Of a stretch of 58,471 nucleotides of DNA, positions 8,045 through 16,609 are shown in pieces. A program made the position numbers and the translations under genes. The DNA is taken from positions 1-58,471 of the forward strand of contig JAOUNI010000013.1 of assembly GCA_029881035.1 (NCBI GenBank), in the 5' to 3' direction. This DNA is from Gammaproteobacteria bacterium (lineage in GTDB: Bacteria; Pseudomonadota; Gammaproteobacteria; SZUA-229). Under the pieces are notes generated by a model. That model searched no databases, was not told the origin of the DNA, and saw only the letters and a list, made by a program, of their open reading frames with translations. Each line of letters begins with the position of its first letter. Positions within the stretch are counted from its first letter, which is position 1.

Positions 8045-8326
8045 TTACTTACCGCCACCAGCCCTGAAACCTGCAGGTGCATGACCATAATCACCTTCTT
8101 TAAAAAAGAAACCTAACATATGTTTTTCTATTAATTCGACACTCTTAACATCAGCAGTATTTAAACCATTCTCATTAATAATGGCAGATAACCGAGTTAA
8201 CCATTGATTCCAGCCTTCCTGTGAAACATTTTCATAAATACGTATACCAATTTCACCTGGATAAGTCGGCACATCTAACCCTTCGGATTCTGTTTTTAAT
8301 ACTACACATTGTACTTTTCTAGTCAT
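8045..8326 (-). CDS. yggX: Fe(II)-trafficking / oxidative damage protection protein YggX
   Basis: A 93 aa cytosolic protein of the YggX family, which protects Fe-S clusters from oxidants and supports iron trafficking. Family features seen: the N-terminal Cys in RKVQCVVL, the PGEIG turn, WNQWL and the C-terminal HMLGFFF segment. Its usual partner mutY is not adjacent. It lies 38 bp after the radical SAM gene on the same strand and may be transcribed with it. The C-terminus is slightly longer than usual with GFRAGGGK. Confidence 0.93.
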   Translation of the reverse strand: MTRKVQCVVLKTESEGLDVPTYPGEIGIRIYENVSQEGWNQWLTRLSAIINENGLNTADVKSVELIEKHMLGFFFKEGDYGHAPAGFRAGGGK

Positions 8327-8364
8327 GATTACCTCTTACTGCTTAAATGGTCAAATTCGATTTT

Positions 8365-9423
8365 CTATTTAATTTCATATTTTTTCAACAATACACCGTC
8401 ATCGCCACAACAACTGGCGGCACACTTCTTGGTCTGATGTATTTCTTCTGCGCTGCTGTTCAAATAAAACTCAACGGGAACATTTTCTACTGCACAATCA
8501 CAGCCCTTATCATTATACACGTAAATACTTTTCAACCCTGCCCGCTCAGCTTCATGCCTTGCCTGAAAAAGCATACTTTCGGGGGTCGCAGGCACATCAC
8601 TCAGTTTATAGGCTGGAAAGAACCGCGTAATATGCCAGGGACTATCAGCACCTAAATTATCGCGTATCCAGCTGGCAATTTCATAGTACTCTTCAGGACT
8701 ATTATTCTTACCAGGAATAATATTAGTACGAGTTTCAACATGGACACCTAACTCTTGAGCTTTTTTGATAGCGTGCAACACCTGCTCAACTTTGGCAGGT
8801 TTACATATCTCTGCGTAAAAGTCATCAGACATGCTTTTGATATCCGAACACATTACGTCAATGTGTGGCGCCACCAACTCGAGTGCTTCATCAGTGATGA
8901 AACTGTTGGAAACATAAACAGTATAAAGTCCTGCTTCATGAGCCAGCTGACAGACATCCAGTACATATTCCAGCCAGACTGCCGGTTCTGAATAGGTGAA
9001 AGCGATTCCCTGCACACCCGCGCTTAATGCTGCATTAACTAATGCCTGCGGTGGCACCCAGGCTTCCGTGGATTGCCCCCTGGCTAAACCGTCCAGCGCT
9101 TCGACACCCCAGGATATCTCCAGGTTATGGCAGCCACCACAACGGAAGCTACAACCATAACTACCCACCGACATGACCTTTGTGCCCGGTCGGTAATGCT
9201 TCACTGGTTTATCTTCGATAGCATCAATGCTAATTGAAGAAATAATACCGTAGGAAAGATTATATAAAGTGCCATTACGATTAACATGCGCTTGACAGAA
9301 ACCACGTTGCCCGTGGACGATCTTGCAGCGCCACAGACATAAATTGCAGCGGGTGGTGCCATTGGCCAGCTTCTCCTGCAGGCGAGTTTCAATCAACTGA
9401 TATTGTGGCGCGACGCTGCTCAT
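8365..9423 (-). CDS. AmmeMemoRadiSam-type radical SAM enzyme with extra C-terminal cysteines
   Basis: A 352 aa PflA-like radical SAM protein. The N-terminus carries four cysteines (C26, C29, C33, C43) in the pattern typical of AmmeMemoRadiSam enzymes. The radical SAM cluster site is C91-x3-C95-x2-C98 in GCSFRCGGCHN. SAM-barrel segments follow (GIAFTYSEPAVWLEYV, TRTNIIPGKNNSPEE, WHITRFFPAYKL). The C-terminus is unusual: instead of the usual short zinc-ribbon-like end it carries C308, C310, C334, C338 and C339, which could hold a further metal cluster. The product of these enzymes is unknown. The partners Memo and AMMECR1 are not in the window. The start lies 2 bp after the M16C gene's stop, so the two form an operon. 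Confidence 0.88.
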   Translation of the reverse strand: MSSVAPQYQLIETRLQEKLANGTTRCNLCLWRCKIVHGQRGFCQAHVNRNGTLYNLSYGIISSISIDAIEDKPVKHYRPGTKVMSVGSYGCSFRCGGCHNLEISWGVEALDGLARGQSTEAWVPPQALVNAALSAGVQGIAFTYSEPAVWLEYVLDVCQLAHEAGLYTVYVSNSFITDEALELVAPHIDVMCSDIKSMSDDFYAEICKPAKVEQVLHAIKKAQELGVHVETRTNIIPGKNNSPEEYYEIASWIRDNLGADSPWHITRFFPAYKLSDVPATPESMLFQARHEAERAGLKSIYVYNDKGCDCAVENVPVEFYLNSSAEEIHQTKKCAASCCGDDGVLLKKYEIK

Positions 9424-9425
9424 GG

Positions 9426-12389
9426 TTAAAGATTAATAACCTCTAAGCCGAGATCACCTACTTGCTCACGAGTCGCGGAACTGGTGATTACCGCCGTGCT
9501 TGCCCTGTCTGTCTGCAAATAAGTTTCTGTCACGCGCTTAAGGTCGTCCAGCGTGACGGCCAGCACACGTTGTCGTGCTGCCTGCAGTTTTTCACGTGTT
9601 CGACCGTGTAAATTATTATGAAAATCATGGCGCGCTTCACCAGAGGGCGAACCCGGCTTATCCATGGTTCCAATGACTCCTAGAATCGCTTCTTCAACCT
9701 GTCGCCACTCGTGCTTGTTGTTCAGCATCCAGTCGATAGAGCGATCGAAATCGTCCAGCGTTTCAGTCAGGCGTGGATCGCGGTAAGAGTAGAATTTGAA
9801 TGCTGCAATATTTGAATCATGACTGGCGCCGCCACCGTAAGCGCCACCCTTTTCACGAATGGAAGTATGCAGATAACCATTGCGCAGGAAGCCGCCTAAT
9901 ACTGCGAGCGCCGCCGCATCTTCGTGTTCCATTGGTACAGTAGGATAAGCCCTGGCGCAGAAGTTGACCTGGGTGTTAGCGATCCACATCTGCCGGGTCT
10001 GCTGGTGTTTTTCAGCCAGCGCAAAAGGTTTAAATGAAGTGGCGGCTGACTCGGGCGTCCAGATGATTTCAAATTCACTGACCAGCGAATCCAGCTTATC
10101 GCCTTCTGCCGTCAGCATATAACGCTGCGGAGAAGCGATGATCTGTTGGTGTATTTCGGACAGGCTGCTGGCAAATTCAGCAATCGCATTCTTGCCATTT
10201 TCGCCGGTGTTGGCATCATCAAGTCGTTTGATGTAACGAATGGCTTCCAGGCCACCAAAGCGATGTGACAAAGCCGCTACCGGGCTCAGGCCACTGGCCG
10301 CAGCGGTCATAGCGAGGACATGGCCGTTACCGGTAACACTGCGTTCGCGGCGAGCACGTTGCTGGGAAATCAGCTCCTCAATACGATCATGTTCATCAAA
10401 TCGAACAGAGTGAATGGTTTCGTGCATCAGCCCGGCAAGCTCACCGTTATTCCTGTTCAGCGCCTTGCCCATAAACAAATAATAAGCATTGGCGGCTTGA
10501 ACATTATCGGTATGACCAAGAATACTCGACTGCGAATGAATGCCACCACTGACACTGGACTGACGTTCCTGCATTTTCAGGTAATCGTTGTCGCCACAGC
10601 CCAGTTCGGTCAGGCAGGACGAATAATAGGGAATCAGGTCGAGCTGTGCGTCAGTTAACGCTGGCATATCAATGGCAATTTCGTGATAGACCAGACCATT
10701 AGTGCCCTGCGCATAGAGCGTGGAATCAGCACCTGAAATTTTTCTGGGCAGAGATTCAGGAATAGACAGTTCAGCAGGTACATCCTCAAGGCCAACTTTC
10801 GGCAGTATTTCAGGATCATCCACCTGCGCCTGGCGCTGTGCGAGATCGGCGGCGCGCTTAATCACCAGCAGCTTGTCCTGTTCTGACATGGCGGCTTTCA
10901 TTGTGGCAAGGCGGTGTTTTTCTGCCTGCTCTTTACGCTGGCTGAGTTGCGTGTCGGGACGCAGCGTCAGGCGCACACGATGCGGATTATCCAGCAAATA
11001 TTTTTTAACCAGCTGCTTGATGAATTCAGGGTCTTTGATATCTTCACGCAGTGATTCAATCACCGGATCAAGATCAAGCAAAGCAGTAGGGTCGCTGCGG
11101 TGAATCGCTGCGGTTAAGCCACCCAGAATCAATTGCAGGCCATAAGGATAACCGTCACCACCAATTTCGCGCTGACTGATTTCAAGCTGGTGCAACACTG
11201 ATTCAAGTTTGTCATGAGCCACGCCATTTTCGGCGACATCTTCCAGCACGCCCAGAACCAGTTTCTCAACCTCGACCGCGTGTTCAACTTCACTGCCTTC
11301 AAGACCGCAAACGAAACACATCTCGTAATTGGAATCTTCCAGTCCGCACAAAGGCGATGGTGCGGTACCGAGTTCTGTTTTTTCCAGAGCATAACGCAGT
11401 GGTGACGAACTGTTATCCAGCAACACCTGTGACAGCAGATTAGCCTTCATCATTTCATCGAGTGAAGTACACGGCCCCAGTAGCCACGACACAACATGAT
11501 GGGTTTTCTGTTCAGTATCTTCATCGGCGGTTAAATCAAATGCATAAGCCTCTTCGACCGAAACAGGCGCCAGATATCTTTTCTCGGGATTAACCGCAAT
11601 ATGCACATCCAGTTTATCGAATTCGGCCAGCGCTTTTTCTTCGAAGACCGCCTGATGCTCGGCTGCAGTAATATCACCGAAGGTCATGAAGACCGCATTG
11701 CTGGGGTGATAATGCGTTTTGTGAAAGTCTTTCAATTGCTGATAAGTTAAATCAGGAATATCAGCCGGTTCGCCGCCACTATTGAAATGATAGGTCGTGC
11801 TCGGATAAAGGTACTTGCTCAGCGTCTGCCAGAGCACACTCACGGGCGAGCTCATTGCGCCTTTCATCTCATTGAAGACAACACCTTTGAAGATCAGATC
11901 AGATTCCGCATTATCCGGTTTGGCAAATTCAACACGATGACCTTCCTGCAGAAAATCCAGCTCATCCAGACGCGTGAAAAAAACAGCATCGAGATAGACA
12001 TCGAGAAGATTTTTAAAATCTTTTTTGTTCTTGCTGGCAAACGGGTAAGCCGTCCAGTCACTGCTGGTGAAGGCATTCATGAATGTGTTCAATGAACGGC
12101 GGATCATCATGAAGAAAGGATCGCGCACCGGGTAATGTTTACTGCCACACAATGCAGTGTGCTCAAGAATATGCGCAACGCCGGTTGAATCCATGGGCAC
12201 GGTTCTGAAACCCACCAGAAAAACATTCTCCGCATTTTCAGAAGCCAGGTGGTAATGAAGCGCTCCGGTTTTTTTGTGACGGTATTCTTCGACGGTAATA
12301 TTCAGTGAATCAATCCGTCGTTGGCCAAGACTTTCAAATGCGTCATGACATTTCATTAATTCGGTCGCTGGCTTCTGGTTTGTTTGCAT
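9426..12389 (-). CDS. M16C zinc metalloprotease, presequence protease (PreP)-like
   Basis: A large peptidase of about 987 aa related to mitochondrial/plastid PreP, which degrades free peptides in a closed chamber. The inverted zinc motif HxxEH is in HILEHTALCGS (about H73, E76, H77), with a downstream glutamate expected in the first M16 domain. The rest fits two M16 halves joined by the M16C-associated domain, with C-terminal GGAYGGGASHDSN. No signal peptide, so it is cytoplasmic. The frame is open to a TTG at 12419, but ATG 12389 has GAGAG just upstream and is preferred. It is flanked on the same strand by the methyltransferase-like gene and the radical SAM gene. Confidence 0.92.
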   Translation of the reverse strand: MQTNQKPATELMKCHDAFESLGQRRIDSLNITVEEYRHKKTGALHYHLASENAENVFLVGFRTVPMDSTGVAHILEHTALCGSKHYPVRDPFFMMIRRSLNTFMNAFTSSDWTAYPFASKNKKDFKNLLDVYLDAVFFTRLDELDFLQEGHRVEFAKPDNAESDLIFKGVVFNEMKGAMSSPVSVLWQTLSKYLYPSTTYHFNSGGEPADIPDLTYQQLKDFHKTHYHPSNAVFMTFGDITAAEHQAVFEEKALAEFDKLDVHIAVNPEKRYLAPVSVEEAYAFDLTADEDTEQKTHHVVSWLLGPCTSLDEMMKANLLSQVLLDNSSSPLRYALEKTELGTAPSPLCGLEDSNYEMCFVCGLEGSEVEHAVEVEKLVLGVLEDVAENGVAHDKLESVLHQLEISQREIGGDGYPYGLQLILGGLTAAIHRSDPTALLDLDPVIESLREDIKDPEFIKQLVKKYLLDNPHRVRLTLRPDTQLSQRKEQAEKHRLATMKAAMSEQDKLLVIKRAADLAQRQAQVDDPEILPKVGLEDVPAELSIPESLPRKISGADSTLYAQGTNGLVYHEIAIDMPALTDAQLDLIPYYSSCLTELGCGDNDYLKMQERQSSVSGGIHSQSSILGHTDNVQAANAYYLFMGKALNRNNGELAGLMHETIHSVRFDEHDRIEELISQQRARRERSVTGNGHVLAMTAAASGLSPVAALSHRFGGLEAIRYIKRLDDANTGENGKNAIAEFASSLSEIHQQIIASPQRYMLTAEGDKLDSLVSEFEIIWTPESAATSFKPFALAEKHQQTRQMWIANTQVNFCARAYPTVPMEHEDAAALAVLGGFLRNGYLHTSIREKGGAYGGGASHDSNIAAFKFYSYRDPRLTETLDDFDRSIDWMLNNKHEWRQVEEAILGVIGTMDKPGSPSGEARHDFHNNLHGRTREKLQAARQRVLAVTLDDLKRVTETYLQTDRASTAVITSSATREQVGDLGLEVINL

Positions 12390-12423
12390 ACTGCTCTCTG
12401 TTGCTTCTTTTAAAGACAATTAA

Positions 12424-13110
12424 TTATTTTCGGGTTAACTTATAGGCGGTTTCGTATAAGGAACTAAGACCACGCTGCTGGAACCTTGGTTCATCAACAA
12501 GAATATCTTTGCCCAATAATTTATCGATTTTGAATGCTTCACCGTATAACTCATTGAGCTCATTTTCAGTCACAGAAAATGGTGGCCCATCCATTTCCTG
12601 TTGCGGGTAAGTCAGGGTAATCAGCAGGGTGCGCATACCTTCTGTCTGTAATTCCAGCATCTTTTTAAAATAATCCAGACGCATAGTTTCAGGCAGGGCG
12701 ATCATTGAAGCTCGATCATAAATATCGGTAATACCTTCAAGATCGGCAGGTGCAAGATCAAAAAAATCACCATGCAGAATCTCGATACGACTTTGCCCTG
12801 TTTTTTCCTCAGAGACATATCGTATAAAGGGCTGCCCCGGCTCTACCCGATACTCAAGTTTGTGTTCCTGGAAAAAGTCTTTAATCGCGATATCACTGCA
12901 CTCGATACCCAGTACCTGATAGCCATTTTGTGCCAGCCAGAGCATATCGAGCGATTTACCGCATAACGGTACGAATACTTTCAAGCTCTGCCGAGCCGCC
13001 AGCGCCGGGCCTTTCTCGCCATAAAAATAAGCGAGGTACGGGTTCAGAATGTCCTGATGAAATCCGGTTTCACCCTTTTGCCAGCGCTCTTCCCAGAAAT
13101 CACGTTGCAT
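12424..13110 (-). CDS. tpm: Thiopurine S-methyltransferase family protein
   Basis: A SAM-dependent methyltransferase of 228 aa from ATG 13110. The N-terminus MQRDFWEERWQKGETGFHQ is characteristic of bacterial TPMT, followed by the SAM-binding VFVPLCGKSLDMLWLA and GIECSDIAI, and YDRASMIALP near the middle. Bacterial TPMT methylates thiopurines in vitro and is linked to selenium/tellurium methylation; the natural substrate is uncertain. The frame extends 22 codons further upstream, but that would overlap the preceding gene, which ends at 13112; the chosen start leaves a 1 bp gap. Confidence 0.9.
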   Translation of the reverse strand: MQRDFWEERWQKGETGFHQDILNPYLAYFYGEKGPALAARQSLKVFVPLCGKSLDMLWLAQNGYQVLGIECSDIAIKDFFQEHKLEYRVEPGQPFIRYVSEEKTGQSRIEILHGDFFDLAPADLEGITDIYDRASMIALPETMRLDYFKKMLELQTEGMRTLLITLTYPQQEMDGPPFSVTENELNELYGEAFKIDKLLGKDILVDEPRFQQRGLSSLYETAYKLTRK

Positions 13111-13111
13111 G

Positions 13112-13387
13112 TTATTCCGGCTTCCAGATTCCAAACGCGCCTTCCTGGGGTGATTTTGGCTTATTGTCTGCTTCAACCTGTCTGACCACCTGCCCCATAA
13201 AACCAGTCAGGTCGGAGAGGAATTCCTGCTTATCCAGGCCGGACTGCGTCTGGTGCGCCAGCACAAAACCAGTGACTGCGGTTAAATACTGCATAAACAG
13301 CATGTCATTATTAGCTTCCGCATCATGCGCGACCACAACTTCCTGTAATTTAGCGACCAGTTCAGACGATAGTTGGATACCACTCAT
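13112..13387 (-). CDS. Small conserved-looking protein of unknown function
   Basis: A 91 aa soluble protein, mostly helical, with no cysteine, signal peptide or membrane segment. I do not recognise a named domain. It sits 1 bp upstream of the thiopurine methyltransferase gene on the same strand and probably starts that transcription unit, opposite the YqfO-like gene. The tight coupling supports it being real. Confidence 0.6.
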   Translation of the reverse strand: MSGIQLSSELVAKLQEVVVAHDAEANNDMLFMQYLTAVTGFVLAHQTQSGLDKQEFLSDLTGFMGQVVRQVEADNKPKSPQEGAFGIWKPE

Positions 13388-13457
13388 TTTTTGGATACTC
13401 GTGTTATATTAAAACAGTAAATTCTAATGGATTCTCACTAATTATTCTTGCTTAGAT

Positions 13458-13769
13458 ATGTACAAACTCTGTTTTTATGTCCCTGAAAACGTTGCGGATT
13501 TGGTCAAAACGGCGGTTTTTGAAGCCGGTGCGGGCAAAATCGGCGATTACGATTCCTGCTGCTGGCAAACACTGGGCACCGGCCAGTTCCGCCCCCTCGA
13601 CAACAGCAATCCGTATATTGGCGAGAAAGGCCAGTTTGAAACGGTGACAGAATTAAAAGTTGAGATGGTGTGCGCCGATGAGCACATCAAAGCCGCGATC
13701 GCGGCATTAAAAAAGGCGCACCCTTATGAAGAGCCCGCCTATGATGTCTGGAAGCTGGAAGGTTTTTAA
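13458..13769 (+). CDS. YqfO/NIF3-like domain protein
   Basis: A 103 aa stand-alone version of the small ferredoxin-like/CutA-type domain that is inserted in some NIF3 (DUF34) proteins. Recognisable features are MYKLCFYVPENVADLVKTAV, GAGKIGDYDSCCW, the GTGQFRPL turn and the HPYEEPAYDV ending. The role is unsettled; related domains have been discussed in metal binding. No operon partner: the upstream neighbour is divergent and lpxA converges 24 bp downstream. Confidence 0.85.
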   Translation: MYKLCFYVPENVADLVKTAVFEAGAGKIGDYDSCCWQTLGTGQFRPLDNSNPYIGEKGQFETVTELKVEMVCADEHIKAAIAALKKAHPYEEPAYDVWKLEGF

Positions 13770-13793
13770 GTCGAAGAAAAAAACTGGAAATTA

Positions 13794-14564
13794 CTAACGT
13801 ATCCAGCCGCGCTCGCTGGCCGCAAGAAAATCCATCACCTGCTGAACTTCGACATGATCTTTGGCCAGTTCATTGGCTTTTTCAACCGCTTCCTTGTGTG
13901 AGCATTTGGATTTTACCAGCAGCTTGAACGTTTCCTGTAATGCCCGGATAGAGTCGGCACTATAGCCACGACGTTTGAGGCCTTCTTTATTGATACCAAA
14001 AGCACGGGCGCGGTTGCCGGCGATGGTGAAGAACGGCAGGATGTCGCGATCAATCGCGCTGGCAAAGCCTGAGAAGCTGTGCGCACCGATGCGGGTGAAC
14101 TGGTGCACGGTTGAATAGCCGCCAAGGATGGCGTGATCTTCAATAATCACATGCCCGGCCAGCGCGACCGCGTTGGCAAGGATGATGTTATTGCCCAGAC
14201 GACAATCGTGAGCGACGTGCGCCGAGACCATCAACAGATTATCGTTGCCGATTGAGGTGATGCCTTCATCATCAATGGTGCCACGATTCAGGTTGGCATA
14301 TTCACGAATGGTATTACGATCACCAATTTCGAGCCGTGTGGGTTCACCTTTGTATTTCAGGTCTTGCGGCTGCTCACCGATCGAAGCAAACTGGAAGATG
14401 TGATTATCCTTGCCGATTTTGGTCGGGCCTTTGATCACGACATGCGATTCAATTACCGTACCCGAACCAATCTCGACATCAGCGCCGATGACACTGAATG
14501 GACCGATTGAAACATCATCTGCAATAACCGCAGAAGGATCTACAATGGCATGAGAATGAATCAC
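13794..14564 (-). CDS. lpxA: UDP-N-acetylglucosamine O-acyltransferase (LpxA)
   Basis: First step of lipid A synthesis: transfers an R-3-hydroxyacyl chain from ACP to the 3-OH of UDP-GlcNAc. The 256 aa length matches the family. The protein is a left-handed parallel beta-helix with hexapeptide repeats (IADDVSIGPFSVIGADVEIG), the catalytic His region in SAHVAHDCRLGNN, and a C-terminal helical domain. The start is GTG at 14564 with AAGGA about nine bases upstream. It is the last gene of the lipid A/BAM cluster, 6 bp after fabZ. Confidence 0.97.
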   Translation of the reverse strand: MIHSHAIVDPSAVIADDVSIGPFSVIGADVEIGSGTVIESHVVIKGPTKIGKDNHIFQFASIGEQPQDLKYKGEPTRLEIGDRNTIREYANLNRGTIDDEGITSIGNDNLLMVSAHVAHDCRLGNNIILANAVALAGHVIIEDHAILGGYSTVHQFTRIGAHSFSGFASAIDRDILPFFTIAGNRARAFGINKEGLKRRGYSADSIRALQETFKLLVKSKCSHKEAVEKANELAKDHVEVQQVMDFLAASERGWIR

Positions 14565-14570
14565 CTGGAC

Positions 14571-15017
14571 TTATCCTTTTTCCTTGGCCGCACACAGTAA
14601 ATTAGCCGTGGTGACGATTTGACCATCAACACTGGCTTCGCAGCTAAATTTCCAGATGACTTTAGACTGACGTTCAACTTTGGCTTTCAGGGTCAGTTGA
14701 TCACCAGGCACCACCTGGCGCTTAAAACGCACATCATCAACACCGACCAGCATGTAAAGTAAATCAGAGCTGGGTTCTTCACTCATGGTTCTGAAGCCAA
14801 GCAGGCCGGTGGCCTGAGCCAGCGCTTCAATAATCAATACGCCGGGCATAATCGGTGTCTCCGGGAAATGGCCGGTAAAAAATGGTTCGTTGACTGAAAC
14901 ATTTTTAATTGCGGTGAGGGTCTCGCCGGGCACACAATCGATCACACGGTCGATCAGCAAAAAAGGATACCGGTGCGGAAGGAAACGCCGAATCTCATCT
15001 ATATACATTGCACTCAC
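14571..15017 (-). CDS. fabZ: 3-hydroxyacyl-ACP dehydratase (FabZ)
   Basis: Dehydrates 3-hydroxyacyl-ACP in fatty acid elongation and so competes with LpxA for the same acyl-ACP pool. The 148 aa hot-dog fold protein shows [13 protein letters not shown], the catalytic His in [13 protein letters not shown] and the catalytic Glu in [11 protein letters not shown]. The start is GTG 15017, with GGAG seven bases upstream; the ATG three codons later is worse placed. It lies between lpxD (40 bp) and lpxA (6 bp). Confidence 0.97.
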   Translation of the reverse strand: MSAMYIDEIRRFLPHRYPFLLIDRVIDCVPGETLTAIKNVSVNEPFFTGHFPETPIMPGVLIIEALAQATGLLGFRTMSEEPSSDLLYMLVGVDDVRFKRQVVPGDQLTLKAKVERQSKVIWKFSCEASVDGQIVTTANLLCAAKEKG

Positions 15018-15057
15018 AATCTATCTCCAGTCTAATAATTTATTATTCAACAGATGT

Positions 15058-16077
15058 TTAATCGGCTGATTTGTTTGTTTTTTCCAGATTAGCCACACGC
15101 CGGGCCAGCTCATCGAGGCGACGAAAGCGCGCGCTATTTTTGCGCCAGTTTTCAGTGGTATCCATCGGCGTGCTGGATGAATAAGAACCTGATTGCGTAA
15201 TTGAACGGGTCACCATGGTGCGGCCTGTAATAACGACATTATCGGCGATATTGAGGTGCTCAACAATACCGACCAAACCACCGATTAGACAACCACGGCC
15301 AATATGGGTGCTACCTGCGATCGCGGTTGATGATGAAATTACCGTGTTATCACCGATACTGACACCATGTGCAATCTGAATCTGGTTGTCGAGCTTAACG
15401 CCGTTACCGATAATGGTGTTTTCCAGCGCACCACGATCGATGGTTGTGTTGGCACCAATCTCGACGTTATTGCCAATGACTACGTTACCAATCTGAGGAA
15501 TTTTCAAAAAAGTATCGCCATCCTTCACAAAACCAAAACCATCCGTACCCAGAACAACACCCGAATGGATAATACAGTCATCACCGATTTGGCAGCCGTA
15601 GCCCACTGTCACATTGGCGCTAATGCGGGTGTTCGAACCAATCACCACATCATTCTCAATGACGCAGCCAGCGCCAATCTGAGCGCCGGCACCAATGCTG
15701 ACGCCCGCTGAAATAACCGCACCAGCCGCTATCGATGCCGTTTTATCTATACTCGCCAGACTGGAAACAACAGCATTCGGGCTGACACCTGCATCCGACT
15801 TTCTGGGTGGATACAGGAGATTGGCCACTTTGGCATAAACCAGTCTCGGGTTCTCCGTTACCAGCGCAGGCACAGGACACTTATCCAGGAGCTCAGCTTT
15901 TATGATCAGTGCCGACGCACTAGACGTAGACAGGTGTTCAGCATAGGCAGGGTTCGAGATAAAAGCTATATCACCCGACCCCGCTGAACTGATTTCAGCA
16001 ATACCTTCAATCAGACAATCATCACCCTCAAGTTTTGAGCCTGTTTGTGTCGCTAGATCTGCTAACAGATAAGCCAT
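15058..16077 (-). CDS. lpxD: UDP-3-O-(3-hydroxyacyl)glucosamine N-acyltransferase (LpxD)
   Basis: Third lipid A enzyme: adds the N-linked hydroxyacyl chain to UDP-3-acyl-GlcN. The 339 aa protein has the N-terminal uridine-binding domain (about 1-100), a long hexapeptide-repeat beta-helix (IGAGAQIGAGCVIENDVVIG onward), the catalytic His in QIAHGVSIGDNTVIS, and a C-terminal helix ending LARRVANLEK. LpxC, which acts before it, is not in the window. It is 12 bp downstream of skp. Confidence 0.97.
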   Translation of the reverse strand: MAYLLADLATQTGSKLEGDDCLIEGIAEISSAGSGDIAFISNPAYAEHLSTSSASALIIKAELLDKCPVPALVTENPRLVYAKVANLLYPPRKSDAGVSPNAVVSSLASIDKTASIAAGAVISAGVSIGAGAQIGAGCVIENDVVIGSNTRISANVTVGYGCQIGDDCIIHSGVVLGTDGFGFVKDGDTFLKIPQIGNVVIGNNVEIGANTTIDRGALENTIIGNGVKLDNQIQIAHGVSIGDNTVISSSTAIAGSTHIGRGCLIGGLVGIVEHLNIADNVVITGRTMVTRSITQSGSYSSSTPMDTTENWRKNSARFRRLDELARRVANLEKTNKSAD

Positions 16078-16089
16078 GACTATTTTATC

Positions 16090-16599
16090 TTACTTCTTAA
16101 ATGATTTTTTCATTTCAGCAAGCACAGTCTCGGTAATGTCTAGCTTTTCAGAGGCAAAAACCACGCCTTCACTAAGAATCAAATCATAATTATCTTTTTT
16201 GGCAATGTCGTTGATAATGTCACGCACAGACTTTTGCAGCACGGCCAGTTCCTGGCTACGCATGGTTGACACTTCCTGACTCAAGGTAGCTTCCATTTGC
16301 TTAAATGCCTGAACTTTTCCAATCAACTTGTCTTTGAGTTCGTTTAACTTGTCTTCGGTCATAACAAGCTCGTTACGCTTGTAATTTTCCTGCATGGTTT
16401 TTATTTCTTTTTCCATCGCCTGCAATTCATCTTTTTTGCCACCAAAGCGTTCCATCATAGCCGTATTAACAGCTTCAACCTGCGGTGCCTGAGTCAATAA
16501 TTTTTCAACACTGACATAACCTATTTTAAGTTCACTGGCTGCCATTGCATTACTGCAAGTTGCCATTAAAAACAAAGTCGCTATTATTATTTTTTTCAT
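16090..16599 (-). CDS. skp: Periplasmic chaperone Skp/OmpH
   Basis: Holds unfolded outer-membrane proteins in the periplasm and delivers them to the BAM complex. The 169 aa protein has a signal peptide (1-20, ending AMA), then KIGYVSVEKLLTQAP, the conserved mature start of OmpH proteins, and a long coiled-coil arm rich in Lys/Glu/Met (about 50-130) that forms the tentacles of the trimer. Ribosome binding site GGAGATAG precedes the ATG. It lies between bamA (10 bp) and lpxD. Confidence 0.95.
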   Translation of the reverse strand: MKKIIIATLFLMATCSNAMAASELKIGYVSVEKLLTQAPQVEAVNTAMMERFGGKKDELQAMEKEIKTMQENYKRNELVMTEDKLNELKDKLIGKVQAFKQMEATLSQEVSTMRSQELAVLQKSVRDIINDIAKKDNYDLILSEGVVFASEKLDITETVLAEMKKSFKK

Positions 16600-16609
16600 T
16601 ACTATCTCC

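Noticed and set aside
12390-12419. TTG start for the M16C protease
   Set aside because: ATG 12389 has GAGAG at good distance; the ten extra residues are not part of the family.
13111-13176. N-terminal extension of the TPMT-like protein
   Set aside because: It would overlap the small gene ending at 13112; MQRDFWEERW is the known TPMT start.
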